The notes below the pieces were generated by a model, which was not told the origin of the DNA, ran no database searches, and worked only from the letters and a program-made list of their open reading frames with translations. From positions 1,291,512 to 1,355,511 of the forward strand of contig NC_043741.1 of NCBI RefSeq assembly GCF_004337985.1: 64,000 bases of DNA, read 5' to 3'. Position numbers and translations under genes: made by a program. Positions 29,999 to 42,945 of this stretch are shown piece by piece; positions within the stretch are counted from its first letter, which is position 1; each line of letters opens with the position of its first letter. This DNA comes from Pyricularia pennisetigena (taxonomy: Eukaryota; Ascomycota; Sordariomycetes; Magnaporthales; Pyriculariaceae).

Positions 29999-32900
29999 TG
30001 CGACGACTCCTGGGTGTGAAAAAGAAAGAATAAAAGAGTGTATATTCTATAAATGAATTCTGGATTGTATGATCAACGTATGTAGTATACAGGCAATAGC
30101 AAGAAGAGAACTAGAAATGAAATAAAAGAAAAACAACCGAAATGCAAACTAAGTCATTCGGTAAAGGGGGAAAAACAAAAAAAAAAGCTGCGAGTATTGA
30201 ACCAGTCAAAAAGACATCACGACTAAAAACAAAACTAGGCAAGTTAGCTTTGTTATATATGAGACCAAGAACTCCCTCCCAATGGATACTTCCTCGGCGA
30301 GCAGTAATTTAGGAGCCCCAAGCCTGGGCCACCCTTGGATTGATCAACCCCAGGCTCAGGACCAGGATTAGCTCTACCACCGCCGACGGGGCTGGCTTGG
30401 CGAGCTTGCCCAGATCAGGGGAAGGAAGATTCAAGCTGGGTCTCCGTTTGCCCCACGTGGTACATAGAGTTAGTTGGTGCCCACACACCAGAACGGGGCG
30501 CCGGTGGGAGGAATAAGGAAAAAAAAAAAAAAAAGCACTGAGCTTGCCACAACGGCGAGGGTACTGCCTACGGTTGCATACATATTTTGCAAAGTCCGAC
30601 GATAAGAAGTCGACATGACCTTTCAAGGCACAGCAAAGTTGCCCGCGTCGGGCTGAACATGCAGCTACTTGGTACTAAAATAAACATTTTCGAGTCCCGA
30701 CAAATCTGTAAGCAGAAAAGGCTGCAGGCCATGTAATCTATCATCTTATCCTGAACTTGCTCTCGAACATGCCATGGCCAAGAAGGGATTTTTATCGTCT
30801 TGGCTGATGGTTGGTGCCAAGGCGTGTCGATTGTTTTGTTCAGGGATTTGATAGATTGAGTTGTCGGTCTGAACAATCCGACCAAGTCTGCAGAACAGAA
30901 ACCTAGTTGTGCCAAGGTCCTACTCCTCTCGACTTCTACTGTATGGGGAATTTCATCAGCAAGAATCGGTGTTGTATTAATTAAACAGTAGTTAGTACTG
31001 TACTATATTAGAGTATTTACCATGCAGTCAGTCAGTCAGTCAGTCAGTCACAAGCAGTTGCCGTGCTTGCTACCAAGCGTTGATCAATGCACGGGAGCGC
31101 CGTTGAAATGGATGTTATGGTCTCAGGAGTGCCCCTTCATCGGGGTGGAGGGTGTACTGTAACATCGATTTTGTTTCACTCTAACTGAAGGCGCGGACGT
31201 GGCAGGCTGGTTGAAACGAATTGTGCATCTTGGCGTGCCAGACGCCAGCAGACGTGCCAAGAACAGGTGAACCCTACAGGCTCCGAGCGCTGCGACCGAC
31301 CAGACGCTAAGAGTCCAGACCGCCCCGGTGAATGGGAAGGGAGATCAGCCGGGGGTAGACGCTAAAAGAAGGGAGGGTTGAAAAAAAGCCTAAAAGTCAA
31401 AAAACAATGCAAGAAACAAATGAAGAAAGGAAAATTAATAAAAAATTAAGCAAACAAATAAAACAAGAATAATAATTAGAAGAAGAAAACAAGATTAACG
31501 TTGAGTGATGCTCGTGAGATCTGTCCTGTTATGAGTCTCGCCGGATCTCCATTCATTTTGACATATCGATCTACATGGCCATAGCAGTCGGCTAGTATGA
31601 TTGACCTGATCAGTAAAAGTTCTTGACTTGTAGCTAAACTGCACCTCTACCGGAGCCTTCTAACCGCACAGAATAGGCACGGGGTACAGCTGGTTGCGGT
31701 GTGATCATCACGGAAGCCAGGAACCCCGAAGGGTGTTTGCCAGTTAAGATTACTTACCTTTAATTGGACATCATCGCAAGGACATTATTCACCATTTATT
31801 CCCTGTCGGGGCAAGTCTTCACGAGCCGCTGTACCTTGACTTGTGGTGCAAAATCCATGTCACCGTACCTGACTGGTGCCCCTGACGGTTAATTCTATTT
31901 TAATCTGGGTTCTAAAGTAATCCATCCAACTTAATTAATGTGGGTACTTCAACGACCAGAAGCTAGACCTCTTTGGACTAACTAGTGACTGTCAACTACC
32001 GTAGACAGGGCCTTTCTTTTATCTTTTTTTCGCACTCTCATCTTTCCGTTATGTCGACTTTGTAGATATTTGTTCCATTTTAGACTAGTGGTGTAGCCAT
32101 GAATAATCATATCATGAGCATGATCTCCGATGCAGGTTCACCTTTTTTTGCTGCCGCCCCAACCATGCTATACAATGCCAAGACTGACTGTCTTGTGTGA
32201 GAGCGACAACTTGTGTACAGTAAATAAAATTTTCCTCCATGCATGCAGCCTCCCGACTCGGCACATATGACACAGCTTTGCTAACATCGTTAGAAGCTGC
32301 ATCTTTGTTCTTGTAGCCTGCGTATGTCTGTATCCTTGTTCAAAAGTGAGCATCAGACTTGCTATCTTGTTATCTTGTAGGGGTTTCTTCGTTTCGGCCG
32401 AACCTGACAAGCTTGAGAAAGCATGCTTTTCTGTTTGCATGCAATGTATGACTATTAGGTTGGTTGTTGATTCATAGACACAACCCAATTTTACCGGTGT
32501 CATGCGTGGGTGTTCCGATGCTCACGAGTCGTACTAGTGTAGTTTAGATGGGAAGATGAATTGAAGAAAAAAAAAAAAAAAAAAAAGTAAAGAACTTGAG
32601 AGAAGAGGCGAACAATACTGAATCAACATTACTACTCGAAAGTCAGTCAGATTGGCTCAAGCTGTGACTAACCAAATTGTTGGAGCCACGGGTGCGTTGA
32701 TAAACAAACATGAGATTGTAACGCATCGGCAATGTCGTCTAAAGGCCCCATGTTTATATATGACTGTGAGCTGTCAGTAATGATCAGTGATCAGCACCGC
32801 GTCACAGCAGTTCTGCGATACACAGCTTGCATTCCAAACTACATACTGAACGTTGAAATGTCCCGCCTGTATAAAACCATGGACGCCATTACGCTCAGAG

Positions 32901-33015
32901 ATGTGCACGCCGACCCGCTGATCTCCGGAGACTGGCCAAGCATACTGTAGTAACGTTTTAGGGCCCAGAGGATCTTGACATCAACAAGCCGCACGACTTT
33001 TAACAGTGTCCCAGA
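29999..33015. other. Long intergenic region
   Basis: About 3 kb, no supportable gene. It starts with the SET-gene promoter (minus strand), then A-rich patches, a CAGT microsatellite at 31025-31050, another A-rich block at about 31380-31500 and a poly(A) near 32563-32586. A 72-codon frame at 32732-32950 just before the next gene has no recognisable feature and may only be leader. Confidence 0.55.
31025..31050. repeat. CAGT tetranucleotide microsatellite
   Basis: Six and a half tandem CAGT units, read directly. Confidence 0.95.
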
Positions 33016-34179
33016 ATGAATCATCAAACTATGTTCAACGGTGATGGGGGACACAAGGCATGGGCCAGGATCTACTTGTTCTACCTTCACGTCGCCGTCA
33101 AACTGCGAGGCGCCGATGCCATCGAAGCGAGACTTCAGCGGGTGCTGCAGCAGCAGTCGACCCCGGAAGGCGCTGGCCCTGCCCTGACACTCAACAGCTC
33201 CGATCGCACGCTCCTCAACATCTTTGGGGATTACATGCTCGAGCGTCTCTGCCGCCTCAACCCAGCCGACGAGTGGGCCGATGGGTACGAGCGCTTCTTG
33301 GCCAGGCTTCCGGGCCACATCGGCCGCCACGATATTGACGAGGATACGCTCAGGTTCTGCAAGTGGCTATACTCGACTCTCGCGGACCTACACATCATCG
33401 AGCAGCTGCCGGAAGGTGTACCACACCTTTCGCCGCAGGAACTCAAGATACTGACCAGTGATCACCTCATAGCTCCCTGGAGCAGTAGCCCAGGATCCCC
33501 CGCCGCCGCCACTGCGACCCCCAGCATGCCCGCGGTAGGATCTGCCAACGTGCATGGTTCTTTGGGCGATGAGGAAGACCACGAGGACATTGCTGGGTTC
33601 ACATCAATGGCAGACTCTTCAGCGTCGGCCATCACTTCCCCGATTGGTTCGTCGACAGGACTCAGCAGGCTTTCGACCCCATCCACGCAGTCGGCTAGCC
33701 TCCGCCCAGGGGTTACGACCGCGGCCACCCCTGCCAGCAATGCCACACCCCAGCCGGAGCACGGATTAGGCCACGACGGAAGTCTTCGGGACCGCGGAAC
33801 GCAGCGGCGGCGGCAGCAGGACGTCGTCGCACAAGAGCCCGGCGGCCTTGTTCGCCCGCTCCCGCATGTGGACCACCGGGTCGACTTGCCCGCCTGGGCC
33901 ACGCGCGGCGGTAGCCGAGTGGACGACTATTACCCAAAAGTACAGCGAGGCAGTTTGTCGTACAGCTTTGTCCCGTACAGCTCGATGCCTGCAGTGGCAC
34001 CGGCACTTCATCCGCCACCAAGAGGAGCGTATCCGCCGAACTACTTTCGCTACGACCAGCCTCTGTCTCCGCCCTCCCTGCCAAGGTTCGACTCGGTCTT
34101 GGGAAGGATGCTGCCGCGGAATCTTCCAGCGCCGTACTACCCTTTAATGTCATCGAATCCACCTGCCTATTTCTCTTAG
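33016..34179 (+). CDS. Hypothetical protein, 387 aa, unknown family
   Basis: Single open frame, 387 aa, starting at the first ATG of the frame (MNHQTMFNGDGGHKAW). The N-terminal 150 residues look like a folded helical segment: IYLFYLHVAVKLRGADAIEA, DRTLLNIFGDYMLERLCRLN, DEWADGYERFLARLPGHIG and LRFCKWLYSTLADLHIIEQL. From about residue 155 it becomes Ser/Thr/Ala/Pro-rich, with an acidic DEEDHEDIAG. The last 90 residues are Tyr/Pro-rich (for example PPNYFRYDQPLSPPSLPRF). Coding quality drops near residues 255-310 (RDRGTQRRRQQDVV), so a missed intron or frame change there is possible. No signal peptide or known motif. I do not recognise it. Confidence 0.55.
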   Translation: MNHQTMFNGDGGHKAWARIYLFYLHVAVKLRGADAIEARLQRVLQQQSTPEGAGPALTLNSSDRTLLNIFGDYMLERLCRLNPADEWADGYERFLARLPGHIGRHDIDEDTLRFCKWLYSTLADLHIIEQLPEGVPHLSPQELKILTSDHLIAPWSSSPGSPAAATATPSMPAVGSANVHGSLGDEEDHEDIAGFTSMADSSASAITSPIGSSTGLSRLSTPSTQSASLRPGVTTAATPASNATPQPEHGLGHDGSLRDRGTQRRRQQDVVAQEPGGLVRPLPHVDHRVDLPAWATRGGSRVDDYYPKVQRGSLSYSFVPYSSMPAVAPALHPPPRGAYPPNYFRYDQPLSPPSLPRFDSVLGRMLPRNLPAPYYPLMSSNPPAYFS

Positions 34180-37100
34180 TTTCTTCATTAGTGATCAGTG
34201 GCACGGTGGTGTACAAGTCGGTGCTCAGTGTTGCCGGCAGATCTTGTGGAACGGTACTATCATCAGCGAGAGTTCCGGCACGCCAAGCAGTCGTGTGTCG
34301 GGGATTATGGTTGCGTCAGGAGATCGGGCTCCAGTAATAATGGCCGAGCTTTTGCTGATGGACCAGCCACCATACGCAAATACTAAATAGTGCAACATGG
34401 TTCAGCCCCCGTATCTCAGTTACGTTCGGTCAGCGCCGGCTCCGCGGAAGCCAGAGACTGCCTTTGTGGATGTTCACGCGCGTATCGCCAAGTTGCAAGT
34501 GATTTTGAGCAAAACAAATAATACTGCCCAACACAGTGCATGCATCAAAGAAACCCCGAAGAGGCTGTACAATGCGCAATCAAGTCAAGTTACGTGTTTG
34601 TCCGTTTTAGTCCCGCAGGCGCACTGAAATCTACGCCGGCAGGGTGGATTGGACAGGCTGTCTAGGCCATGTTGTTTCTTCTTCCACGCGAACGATATGA
34701 ATAAGTTAACCTCTTGCGCACGGAAAAGTTAGGCGCAGAGGCAGGCAAATTTGTGGTTTTCAGTTTTTGGTTCCCCCGGATGCTTCTCGCAAGTGCATGA
34801 ATCAGGAGAGGGGAAAGGGATGTAAGGGGNNNNNNNNNNNNNNNNNNNNNNNNNNNNNNGGGGGGGGAACGGAAAGTCGATACAGGGTAAATCCAACAGT
34901 GACAGCTTCAGAGACATATCGCACATTGCCATTCACCACTAGGATGATGCCAACCAGAATCGGCGTATTCCCCGAGCGCGCGTATGCCCTCATCTAGGTA
35001 AGACTTACGTCCGCCTCGGGTCTTACACCTCGCTCGGGGGTGGCTTGACGCACTGTCATTGATGAGCTGACGTTTGAGCGTGCGTGACGATGTAGAGTGT
35101 CAAAATTGGCTCACTATCCTAGGACTCATGATGCCAGAAGGGAGAAGAATAACATTTTGTATGTTTGGAAAGCGAATGAACTTGCTGGCTTGTTTGACGA
35201 GTTGATGGTTGAAAGAAGGTTACGATTTGGTTGGGCAGCAGCATGCAAGCGGGTTTTGTGCAAGCAAGATGAGGAAGAAAATTTTTCAGTAGTGTCACGT
35301 GAGTACAATGCCGTTCGGCCCGGTGCGGGTCCCACCGTCTGTCAGTGGCTGTCCGAGCCCCGCCGAAATAAGAGTTAAAAACATTATGGGAAACGTAGCG
35401 CGCCAGAGGCTCTCCTTTCTCTCTTTACACTTTTTTTGCACCATAAAATCAACCGGCCGACTCTGCATCAACTCAAGATGACTCCTGGGACGGTCGGTCA
35501 TATTGTGTGCTAGAATGATCTAGTTTATGGAAACGCCCCCGATTCATTTCAGCTCAGCTGATTTGTAGCACACATAGCAATAGCTCATTCGCATTGACGT
35601 TAAAGCGAGGGTGGTGTTCCACACATTATATATCGGCAGTGCAAGATGAAGCCAGCCCGTGATTCGTTCCTACCTAATGGCGCAGGTTGAAGAGTGTCGA
35701 TTTATTCGCATGACCAGTCGTTCGCTCTCGCCTAGATCGACCGTTGATTCGGTGGTATTGCTTGTTCCTGCCTCTCATTCGCCATATTCTCCTAATCTAA
35801 ATGTTTCTCTTCCCGTCACAGATGGGAAGGCGTCATGCACAGTCGTATATGCGTACACACCAAAAGCCAAGCAGCCAGGATGCCTCCGCTGCCCTCTACT
35901 TCGATCTGTCCGCCACTTGTCTACTCCAAACCTTGCACCTATTCTGGACCCCGTATTGGCTGGCTCTGATCTTCCGAAAAGCCTCTAAAGAAAATCCGTC
36001 TTGCTACAAGAGTGTCGTCAGTGCTCGTTCCCGGCCAGACCTTGCCATTGTTACGGAGGTTCATCGGGTACCTACATTGTACCAGTCTCGTTTTGGGCAA
36101 ACCAAATTTCTAGTACCTTCGAGAACCTGTCGGCGCATACATCTGGAATGAAATCTGTTTGTTGTCGATACACACTTGCATGTCATTGATCGAATTATCA
36201 GTCCTGCGACGAATGAAATGGTTGCCTTGGTGTTGGACAAAGAAACCAAGGTTCTGCTGAAGCAGGTTCTCTCTTCCACACCACTGCCATCTTGAATTTC
36301 TTTGGTCCCTCATCCATCCCTCAGTATGCCTCTGCTAAAAACGGATTTTCTTTTGACCTATCGTTGCCTTGTCTTTGGTTGCCTCGCTCAAGGCGGGACT
36401 TATCCTCCGACGTGCTCAGTATCCTGCTCGTCTGCCTGACGTTGCTCGGATAGGACCATGAAATGGAAGTCGTCCTCCCACACTGGCCGCAGCATTGGAA
36501 ATTACTACCGCAGGCCTAAGCAGGAAGCTGGGCCTCTGGCTAGCCTCTAACTGGCCTCTACACGACATGGTCTATTGGCGACATCAGGATTCGTCCAACA
36601 ACGGTCCCTCTCTTTGCACATGCTCGGATATAACGATTTGAGCAGAAAAATACTCGACTAGCTCCTGGCATCGAGCCATAAGCCGTGGACAGGCTGAGAC
36701 ATACGTCGTCGGGTCCGGCATTTTTGCCCTCTGCCATCGAGCCACATGTTCAGCCTGTTCCGACGAAGCACAGAACAAGGATGAAGGAACTCTTTTTATT
36801 CATCCGCCCTCATTTCTCACCTGGTGCGCAGCCAGGTCCACAGCTTGACATGCCATTCTTGCGACTACAGCAGATCGCATGTTCCTTGGTATCGTATCAG
36901 CCCCTGCCTTAAGAGTGCGACCACACTTCAAGTCCGTGACCCTCTCCTTAGTATGTCCTCACGGCCGTATATGCCCCATCCAGCGATAACAAGGCGTCTT
37001 AGACCAAAATGCAGACATCGTAGTAGATCTAACCTTGATCTGACAGCTGCCTAAAGGTAGACTGTACCACCTGAAAGACCGCATCATCACATGCGATGGG

Positions 37101-38814
37101 CGCAGCGATTCGACAAGAGAACGAAGCATGTAAGTATCTACGCCCGGGAACGAGAAATGAAGAGGACACAAGCACAAGGCCCCCTCGGGCTTGACCCCCT
37201 TGCGCTCTGAGGGCCAAGGGGTTGGGCCCATGCAATCACTACTCAGAATGTATCGGGGCGACATTGCCGACAGCATCTTTGTGCAAGCTCCGACGACTTT
37301 GCTCCTGACAATTATCCGCTTCCGCTGGATGCACTAGTTAGGAGGAATATCCATTCCGCCTCCTTAGGGCTTGTTCCGGGTGCCCGCAGCATTGGGTGCT
37401 CGACTGCTGAAGATCCTCTTGCCAAGTCGGACGGAATAGTTAACAGATGCTGACCCCACCGCTGACAAGGGCTCCATCCCAGTCATTGAGCGAGGTGGTA
37501 TTCCTTCGATCTTGCGATTAGGTTTTGGTTTGTCTTTTGAGTGACGTGGACATGGGCAGGTCTAGCCGGGTGGCCGTATTCATTATCTACTAAATCTTAG
37601 GCGGGCAAAGATTAGTTCATGGTATTTCTGGGGCGTTTTCGAGGGAATATATAAACAACATTCAGTCCTGGATTTCGTCAGTTGCTTTTCGTATACACTC
37701 ACACATGCTCACGGCCCACTCGCGCACCACCATTATATCTCGAGTTCCTCCCAAATATACGACTGCATCTGCTTCCAAGTCCGATCTAGCATTCCATTCT
37801 CGAGCAACATAGCACCTTTGAAGAGCTGAGTGACGGTATATCTTTAGAGCTTGTATTAGCTATCTCACTTCTCACGGGCCATACTAAGATAAACAAAAGC
37901 CTATATATTCTAAGGAGAGCATCACGAATCAGCAACTGTAGAATCTCAGCACATTGTCGACATGGCCCAAGGCTACCATATCTGCGCCTCGGTACAAGCA
38001 GATGGTGAGCTTGTAAACCGTGGGAAGAACGATGCGCCTCCGCCACCGAAGCCTGCGCAGCCTCGCGATCCATGTAAGTCATGACAATGGGCTACCATTG
38101 GTCTGAATGTCTAGTGCACATGTGGCCGTGTGACTAACTAGAGACTAGCCTACGGAGCTTGAGCTACCACCCAGACTGCTTTCTTTCCGGGTCAGAAGAG
38201 ACTGCAGATCTAGTCCAGCTGTTGGCGAATATGGCTGGGAAATTTTCGTTTTGATAGCCTGCCTGTTGCATTCAGTATGCCAACTCCGCCAGCAGAGGGC
38301 AGCCCTTTGGGTATATGCAGCTCAGGAGGCCTCTTTTACGCCCTGTCTTGCTTCACTTTTTTTTATTTTTATTTTTATTTTTTTCCAATTTCACTGAGAA
38401 CTGTTTTCGGTACAAACTTCCTTTTTTTTCACTTCAGACGCAGGCAGGGCTGTTTCTTGTTTGTACTTTTTATTGAGAGATTATGGTAAAGGTAGTCTGC
38501 GAGATTGACTGCCTTTCGCTGCTCTTCCCGGTCTTTCGACCAATATATCAAGATTGCGCTCACTTTTTATTTTATTTTACTGAACCCCCCGTCGAGAACG
38601 CCATGTTGTGACACAAGCTTTCAATATAGTACTTCATCCAAAAAAAAGATGATTCGTTAAATCTGCCTGCTGTACTTTGAATGCAATGATGAAAACCAGT
38701 ATACCAAGTGTGAACTATCCAAATAGACACGAATCCGAGAAAAAAAACACCAGTTACACAGAGCCCATGATCCAAATTCAACCTGCCCCTTTTCGTGAAA
38801 TGTAAAAAAATTTT
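34180..38814. other. Gene desert
   Basis: 4.6 kb with only short frames lacking family features. It contains a 30-N gap flanked by G (34830-34859) and T-rich patches at 38357-38383. The right end is the 3' flank of the second Zn2Cys6 gene. Nothing here is supportable as a gene. Confidence 0.55.
34830..34859. other. Assembly gap, 30 N
   Basis: N run flanked by G homopolymer on both sides, probably an unresolved poly(G) stretch. Confidence 0.99.
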
Positions 38815-41634
38815 CTAACGGACTAGCAGACGCTGGATGTTATTGAAGGACAGCAAGAACCTTGCCATCAGCCTTCCGGAATACCTGCACGACAGATCCG
38901 AAGGGTACGGGTGGGAAACGTCGCTATCTAGCTCGGCAAGGAAGTCCAACTCGGCTTCTGTGATGCGTGCAGAAACAAAATAATTTGTTAGTATGCGTAC
39001 CAAAGATTTCCCCACGAAAAAAGGGGGGAAAAAAAGAAAGGGAGAGAATTTTCATGCAAAGACTTACCAGTGTCCATACCCCACAGTATCTCTCTCAAGC
39101 CCCTGACCATGTCGATGGCAGGCTGGTCCATGAACTGCTCATTGAGCAGGCCATCGTCGACGAGGGGGTTGAAGGGCCGGGCTGAAGCGTCGTTGGAGTG
39201 CGTCTGGTAGATCTGGTGAAACTGGTAGGCAAACTGCTTGAAGGGCATGTTTTCGATCTCGGCGTTGATGTCGAGAATCTCCCTGCGGTCGAACGGGTGC
39301 AGATCCCCGCGGAGGCTGCTGATCTCGTTCTGCGACGTGCCAAAGACGTCGAGCGAGACCTCAACCTCCTCCATGAAGAGGGTCAGGACCAAGAACGCAG
39401 CCAGGCAGGGGGCCCACTCCTTGCGGACCTTTGGTTTGAGCGACTTTGAAAAGGACTCAAAGATGAGCTGCATCTCGCGCAGGTTGATCTCGTCCAGGAC
39501 GGCCTTGAACTGGCGCGCGAGCAGCCGGGGGGTCTGGACGGCGTGGTGCGGCGACACAAGGCCCATGCGCACCAGCTTGTTGAGCCCGCGCGGGGTGAAG
39601 GTCAAGTGCCGCGTCATGACGTAGTTGATAGTGTAGATGCTCAGGGCCCTCTTGACCATGTCGGACTGGCTCCGGAGGGCGTACGTCTGGACGATGCGCA
39701 GGACCTTGCCGGGGAGGTCTGTCGAGCGGATCGACGCAGTCATCTCGTCGGCGAAGCACGGCTCTCGGATGATGGACTGGATGTACTCCTTGGCAATCTT
39801 GCGGAGCTCTTCCCTCTGAGCGCTGGCCCCGGCCGAGCCTTCCACATCGAGGCCGATGGGCGCGGCGACGCCGTGCGATAGCCGCACCGTGCCGTCTTGT
39901 TCGTTGTCCTGCCGCCAGTGCTGCAGGATATCGGGATCCTTGGGGCTGAAGGCCTTGGCGGGGATAATGAGGATGGAGGCAAGCCGCGTGCCCGAGCTGA
40001 GCTCGACAGTGCATTGCCTTTCCGAGCCGCCAATCTTGAACTCCTTGACGTTATCCGCGATGAACTTTGCCATCTGGTCCTTTCGAAAGTGGCCCCTGAT
40101 GAGGTCCGGAAATAGGATATTCAAGAAGTCTCCAAACTGCCAGCAGACAATCTGGGGAATCTGCACCGTCAACTTTTTGCAGTTCTTGCACGGCCGTTCC
40201 GCATCGCACTAAAAGAAATACACATCATGGTTAGTCAGTTGCAAGAGAGACTGATTGTGACTGAATGCCGTCAAGAAAACATCACTTGTGACCCGTTGCT
40301 CTTTTTTTTTTTCTCTTTTCACCTACCTTGACTTTGCGCGCATGGCAACAGAAGCAAGCTCCGACCCGACGAACAATCTGCGCGTTCTTCTTGGTCTCGT
40401 TTGGCAGCGGACCTTTTCTTCCCCTTTGCGTCATGCGCTCAAAACACTCAAAGATGTGAGGCTTGCCAGCCTGCGCGGCAGCCGCAGTGGAGGTCATGGT
40501 GATGAACTTGTACGAGCCGGACGCTGTAGTCCCGGCGCTGCTGCTCAGACTGCCGCTGACGGCGGTTTCGGACGGAGACTTCTTCTTCTCCACCCGCGCG
40601 CCGCCCTTGATCTTCCTGATAGTCTTTGGGGCCGTCGTTGTCGTCCCGGAACTCCTTCTCGTCGTGCCAGGTTCCTGCTTGACTTCAGGCGACATGGGGC
40701 TGGCCGACTGGGCGGGGCTCTGCGATGACAGCGGCGTCGCGGGAGCCCCGGGAGAAGACGAGGACATGAAGTCCTCCAGGGACAAGCCCTGACCCTGATC
40801 CTGCTTGGGCAGCATAGCTGCCGACGGATCCCACGGCGCAGCGTTGGCGTCGGATTGCATGGTGGATGGTATGCCCAATGACGACTGGTGAGGCGATGTA
40901 TGCTGGCCCAGGCTCGCGGGCGACTGCACTCCTGTTCCCGGCACAGCCCTAGCTGAGCCGAGTCCGAGAAAGGGATTTCCATACGAATCAAAGTCTGGGT
41001 TTACCCACGTCAGTTGGGGGTTGGCCGGTTCGACGTACTCCATTATCATGAGGCTGTACTTACGTATCGGTTCATGGTCACCAAATACAAGGTCGTTTGT
41101 TCCGTCAAAGTGAGCCTGAATAAAGTTGCCCGCCATAATGCCCTGGGTTCCAAGATGGCCGTTCAGAGTGTCGATATTGGACAGAAACGGCAGCTGATCA
41201 GCGAGCGTCATCTGCTCGATGAGATTTGGATGCTCAGGGAACGAATTGGGGTCCATCACGGGGCCGCTGTCGTCTCGGTACGATTGAGGCAGGTGCTGTT
41301 CTGAAAACATGCCGGCATCGCTGCCGAAGACGTGGCCCGCAAGCTGCGGCTGCTGATGTTGCTGCCGATGTTGCTGCTGGTGGTGGATGACATCCTGATC
41401 CAGCTGCAGAGGCGAGGGCGCAGGCGGCGACGGTTGGAGTTGATTCTGATGAGCAACAAGGCCGTAGGACCGCAGGCTGCCGGACTCCGGGCTGGGGAAG
41501 AAGCCCACGGAGCCAGCGCTCGAGGCCGCGGTTTGGTCGATAAAGGCCCACGACTCATCGTCGGCGAGGAAGTCACCATGTAGTGAGTCATAGCCAGACC
41601 TCGGCGAGGTGCCTGAAGATGCCACGGACGTCAT
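38815..41634 (-). CDS. Large Zn2Cys6 transcription factor with internal zinc cluster
   Basis: Proposed exons complement(38815..38957, 39068..40208, 40327..40994, 41064..41634), 840 aa. The zinc cluster is not at the N-terminus but near residue 405. It is formed by joining CFCCHARKVK to CDAERPCKNCKKL across a 118-bp intron, with a sixth Cys in PQIVCWQFGDFLN. The N-terminal 400 residues are Gln/His/Ser/Pro-rich, consistent with an activation region. The C-terminal 420 are folded: LFPDLIRGHFRKDQMAKFI, LRIVQTYALRSQSDMVKRAL, FEPFAYQ-like MPFKQFAYQFHQIYQ, and an end LMARFLLSFNNIQRLL. The intron 40995..41063 is 69 nt with canonical GTAAGT/CCAG and a CTGAC branch, yet has no stop and keeps frame, so a 23-residue longer isoform is possible. 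Target genes unknown. Confidence 0.85.
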
Positions 41635-42911
41635 GACGTCGGCAAAGGGTGGTTGTGATGGGAGTTTGCGATGGCGTCTGCGCTGGAGATGTTTTGGCCT
41701 TGTTACTTCTGGCTGAGGTGGTTGGCCACTATTGTTATTTTTCTCGCTGTTGTTGTTATTGAATGAAGATGTTGCAAAGCCTCAGATGGCCTTCCAAGGA
41801 AGAAGAAAAAGAAAGAAAGAAAGAGAGAAAAATATGACCAGAGCTCCCCGAAGTTTCAAGCCTTGTGTACTTGACTACCTAACCACCAGACCAAGGTAAG
41901 TAGGTACCTAGGTAGACAAGGCAGAAAACCTGCGGGGGTGAGGGCTTTGCGAATCTCGCCAGTCGCTCCTCAAAACTGCATAAGCCGTCAAATTTCGTTC
42001 GCCTCGCAAAGAACGGTTGGTCGTTCGTTTTTTTGTTTGTTCAACGAGTTCTTGCTGTGTTTCCAACGGGGGACAGCGTCGCTCAAAGCACAAGTCCGAC
42101 CATGAGAAACGCCCTCGTGGTTCAAAGAATGAGCAGCACAGTGTGTTGTGTTCTCCCCGCTTCGATCAGTACCAGGCGCGAAGGTAGCAAGTATGTATGA
42201 TGATCGAGCCCGATGATGGCTTGCTTGCTCTTTTTCCAATCCCAATTCCTCGTCTTGGAGTCTTCTTTCAATTCTTGCTGTTTATTGTCAATTTTGTTCT
42301 CCTTCATTTTTTTTTTTTTTTTTTTTTTCGCTTGGTTGTTTCTAACCTCGAGGAGTAGGTAAAAAAGAGTTGAGTCGCAAATGAATCATGCATCGCAGCC
42401 CCGGACCGGGCTGGCTTTCGACGGAGATTAATACCTACCATAAACCAAGCAAGCGTACCTGCCTGTAACCTCCCAGACCAGACCACATACACCCTTCCTT
42501 CCTCGGTACCTAGAAGGGCTGGGCTGGGGTATCTATGGTACTGCAACAAACACGCTATGCCCAATGGGGCGACCGACACGCTAGTCCTAATACAGCCACC
42601 GAGCTGAACACGTGATATTTATGCGTGAACATGCCCACAGAAAAACACAGCCTCCCCTCCCAGCAGCTTGCCTGTTTGCCGACCGAACACAAATACAATG
42701 CGGTAGATGAAGACAAGGTAGGGTAGGTATCTCTGTACTTACTTTGGGCTGAGCCACCCAGGCGCCGTTGTGTTGTGCCACAATCCCAAACCTAGTTCGG
42801 CATGACAGGAGGAAGAACGAATTGGATCTCAACAAAGTATTGTCGAAAATCAGACATCATACCTTTTTTGTATGGATAAATATAAACATTTTTTTTTTTT
42901 TCAAGTAGTGT

Positions 42912-42945
<34 letters not shown>

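Noticed and set aside
31025..31050. Tandem CAGT units as a possible CRISPR or regulatory array
   Set aside because: A simple microsatellite without spacers; CRISPR is not expected in a fungal nucleus.
32839..33330. Minus-strand 163-codon frame opposite the 387-aa gene
   Set aside because: Overlaps the more convincing plus-strand frame and has no recognisable motif or splice support.
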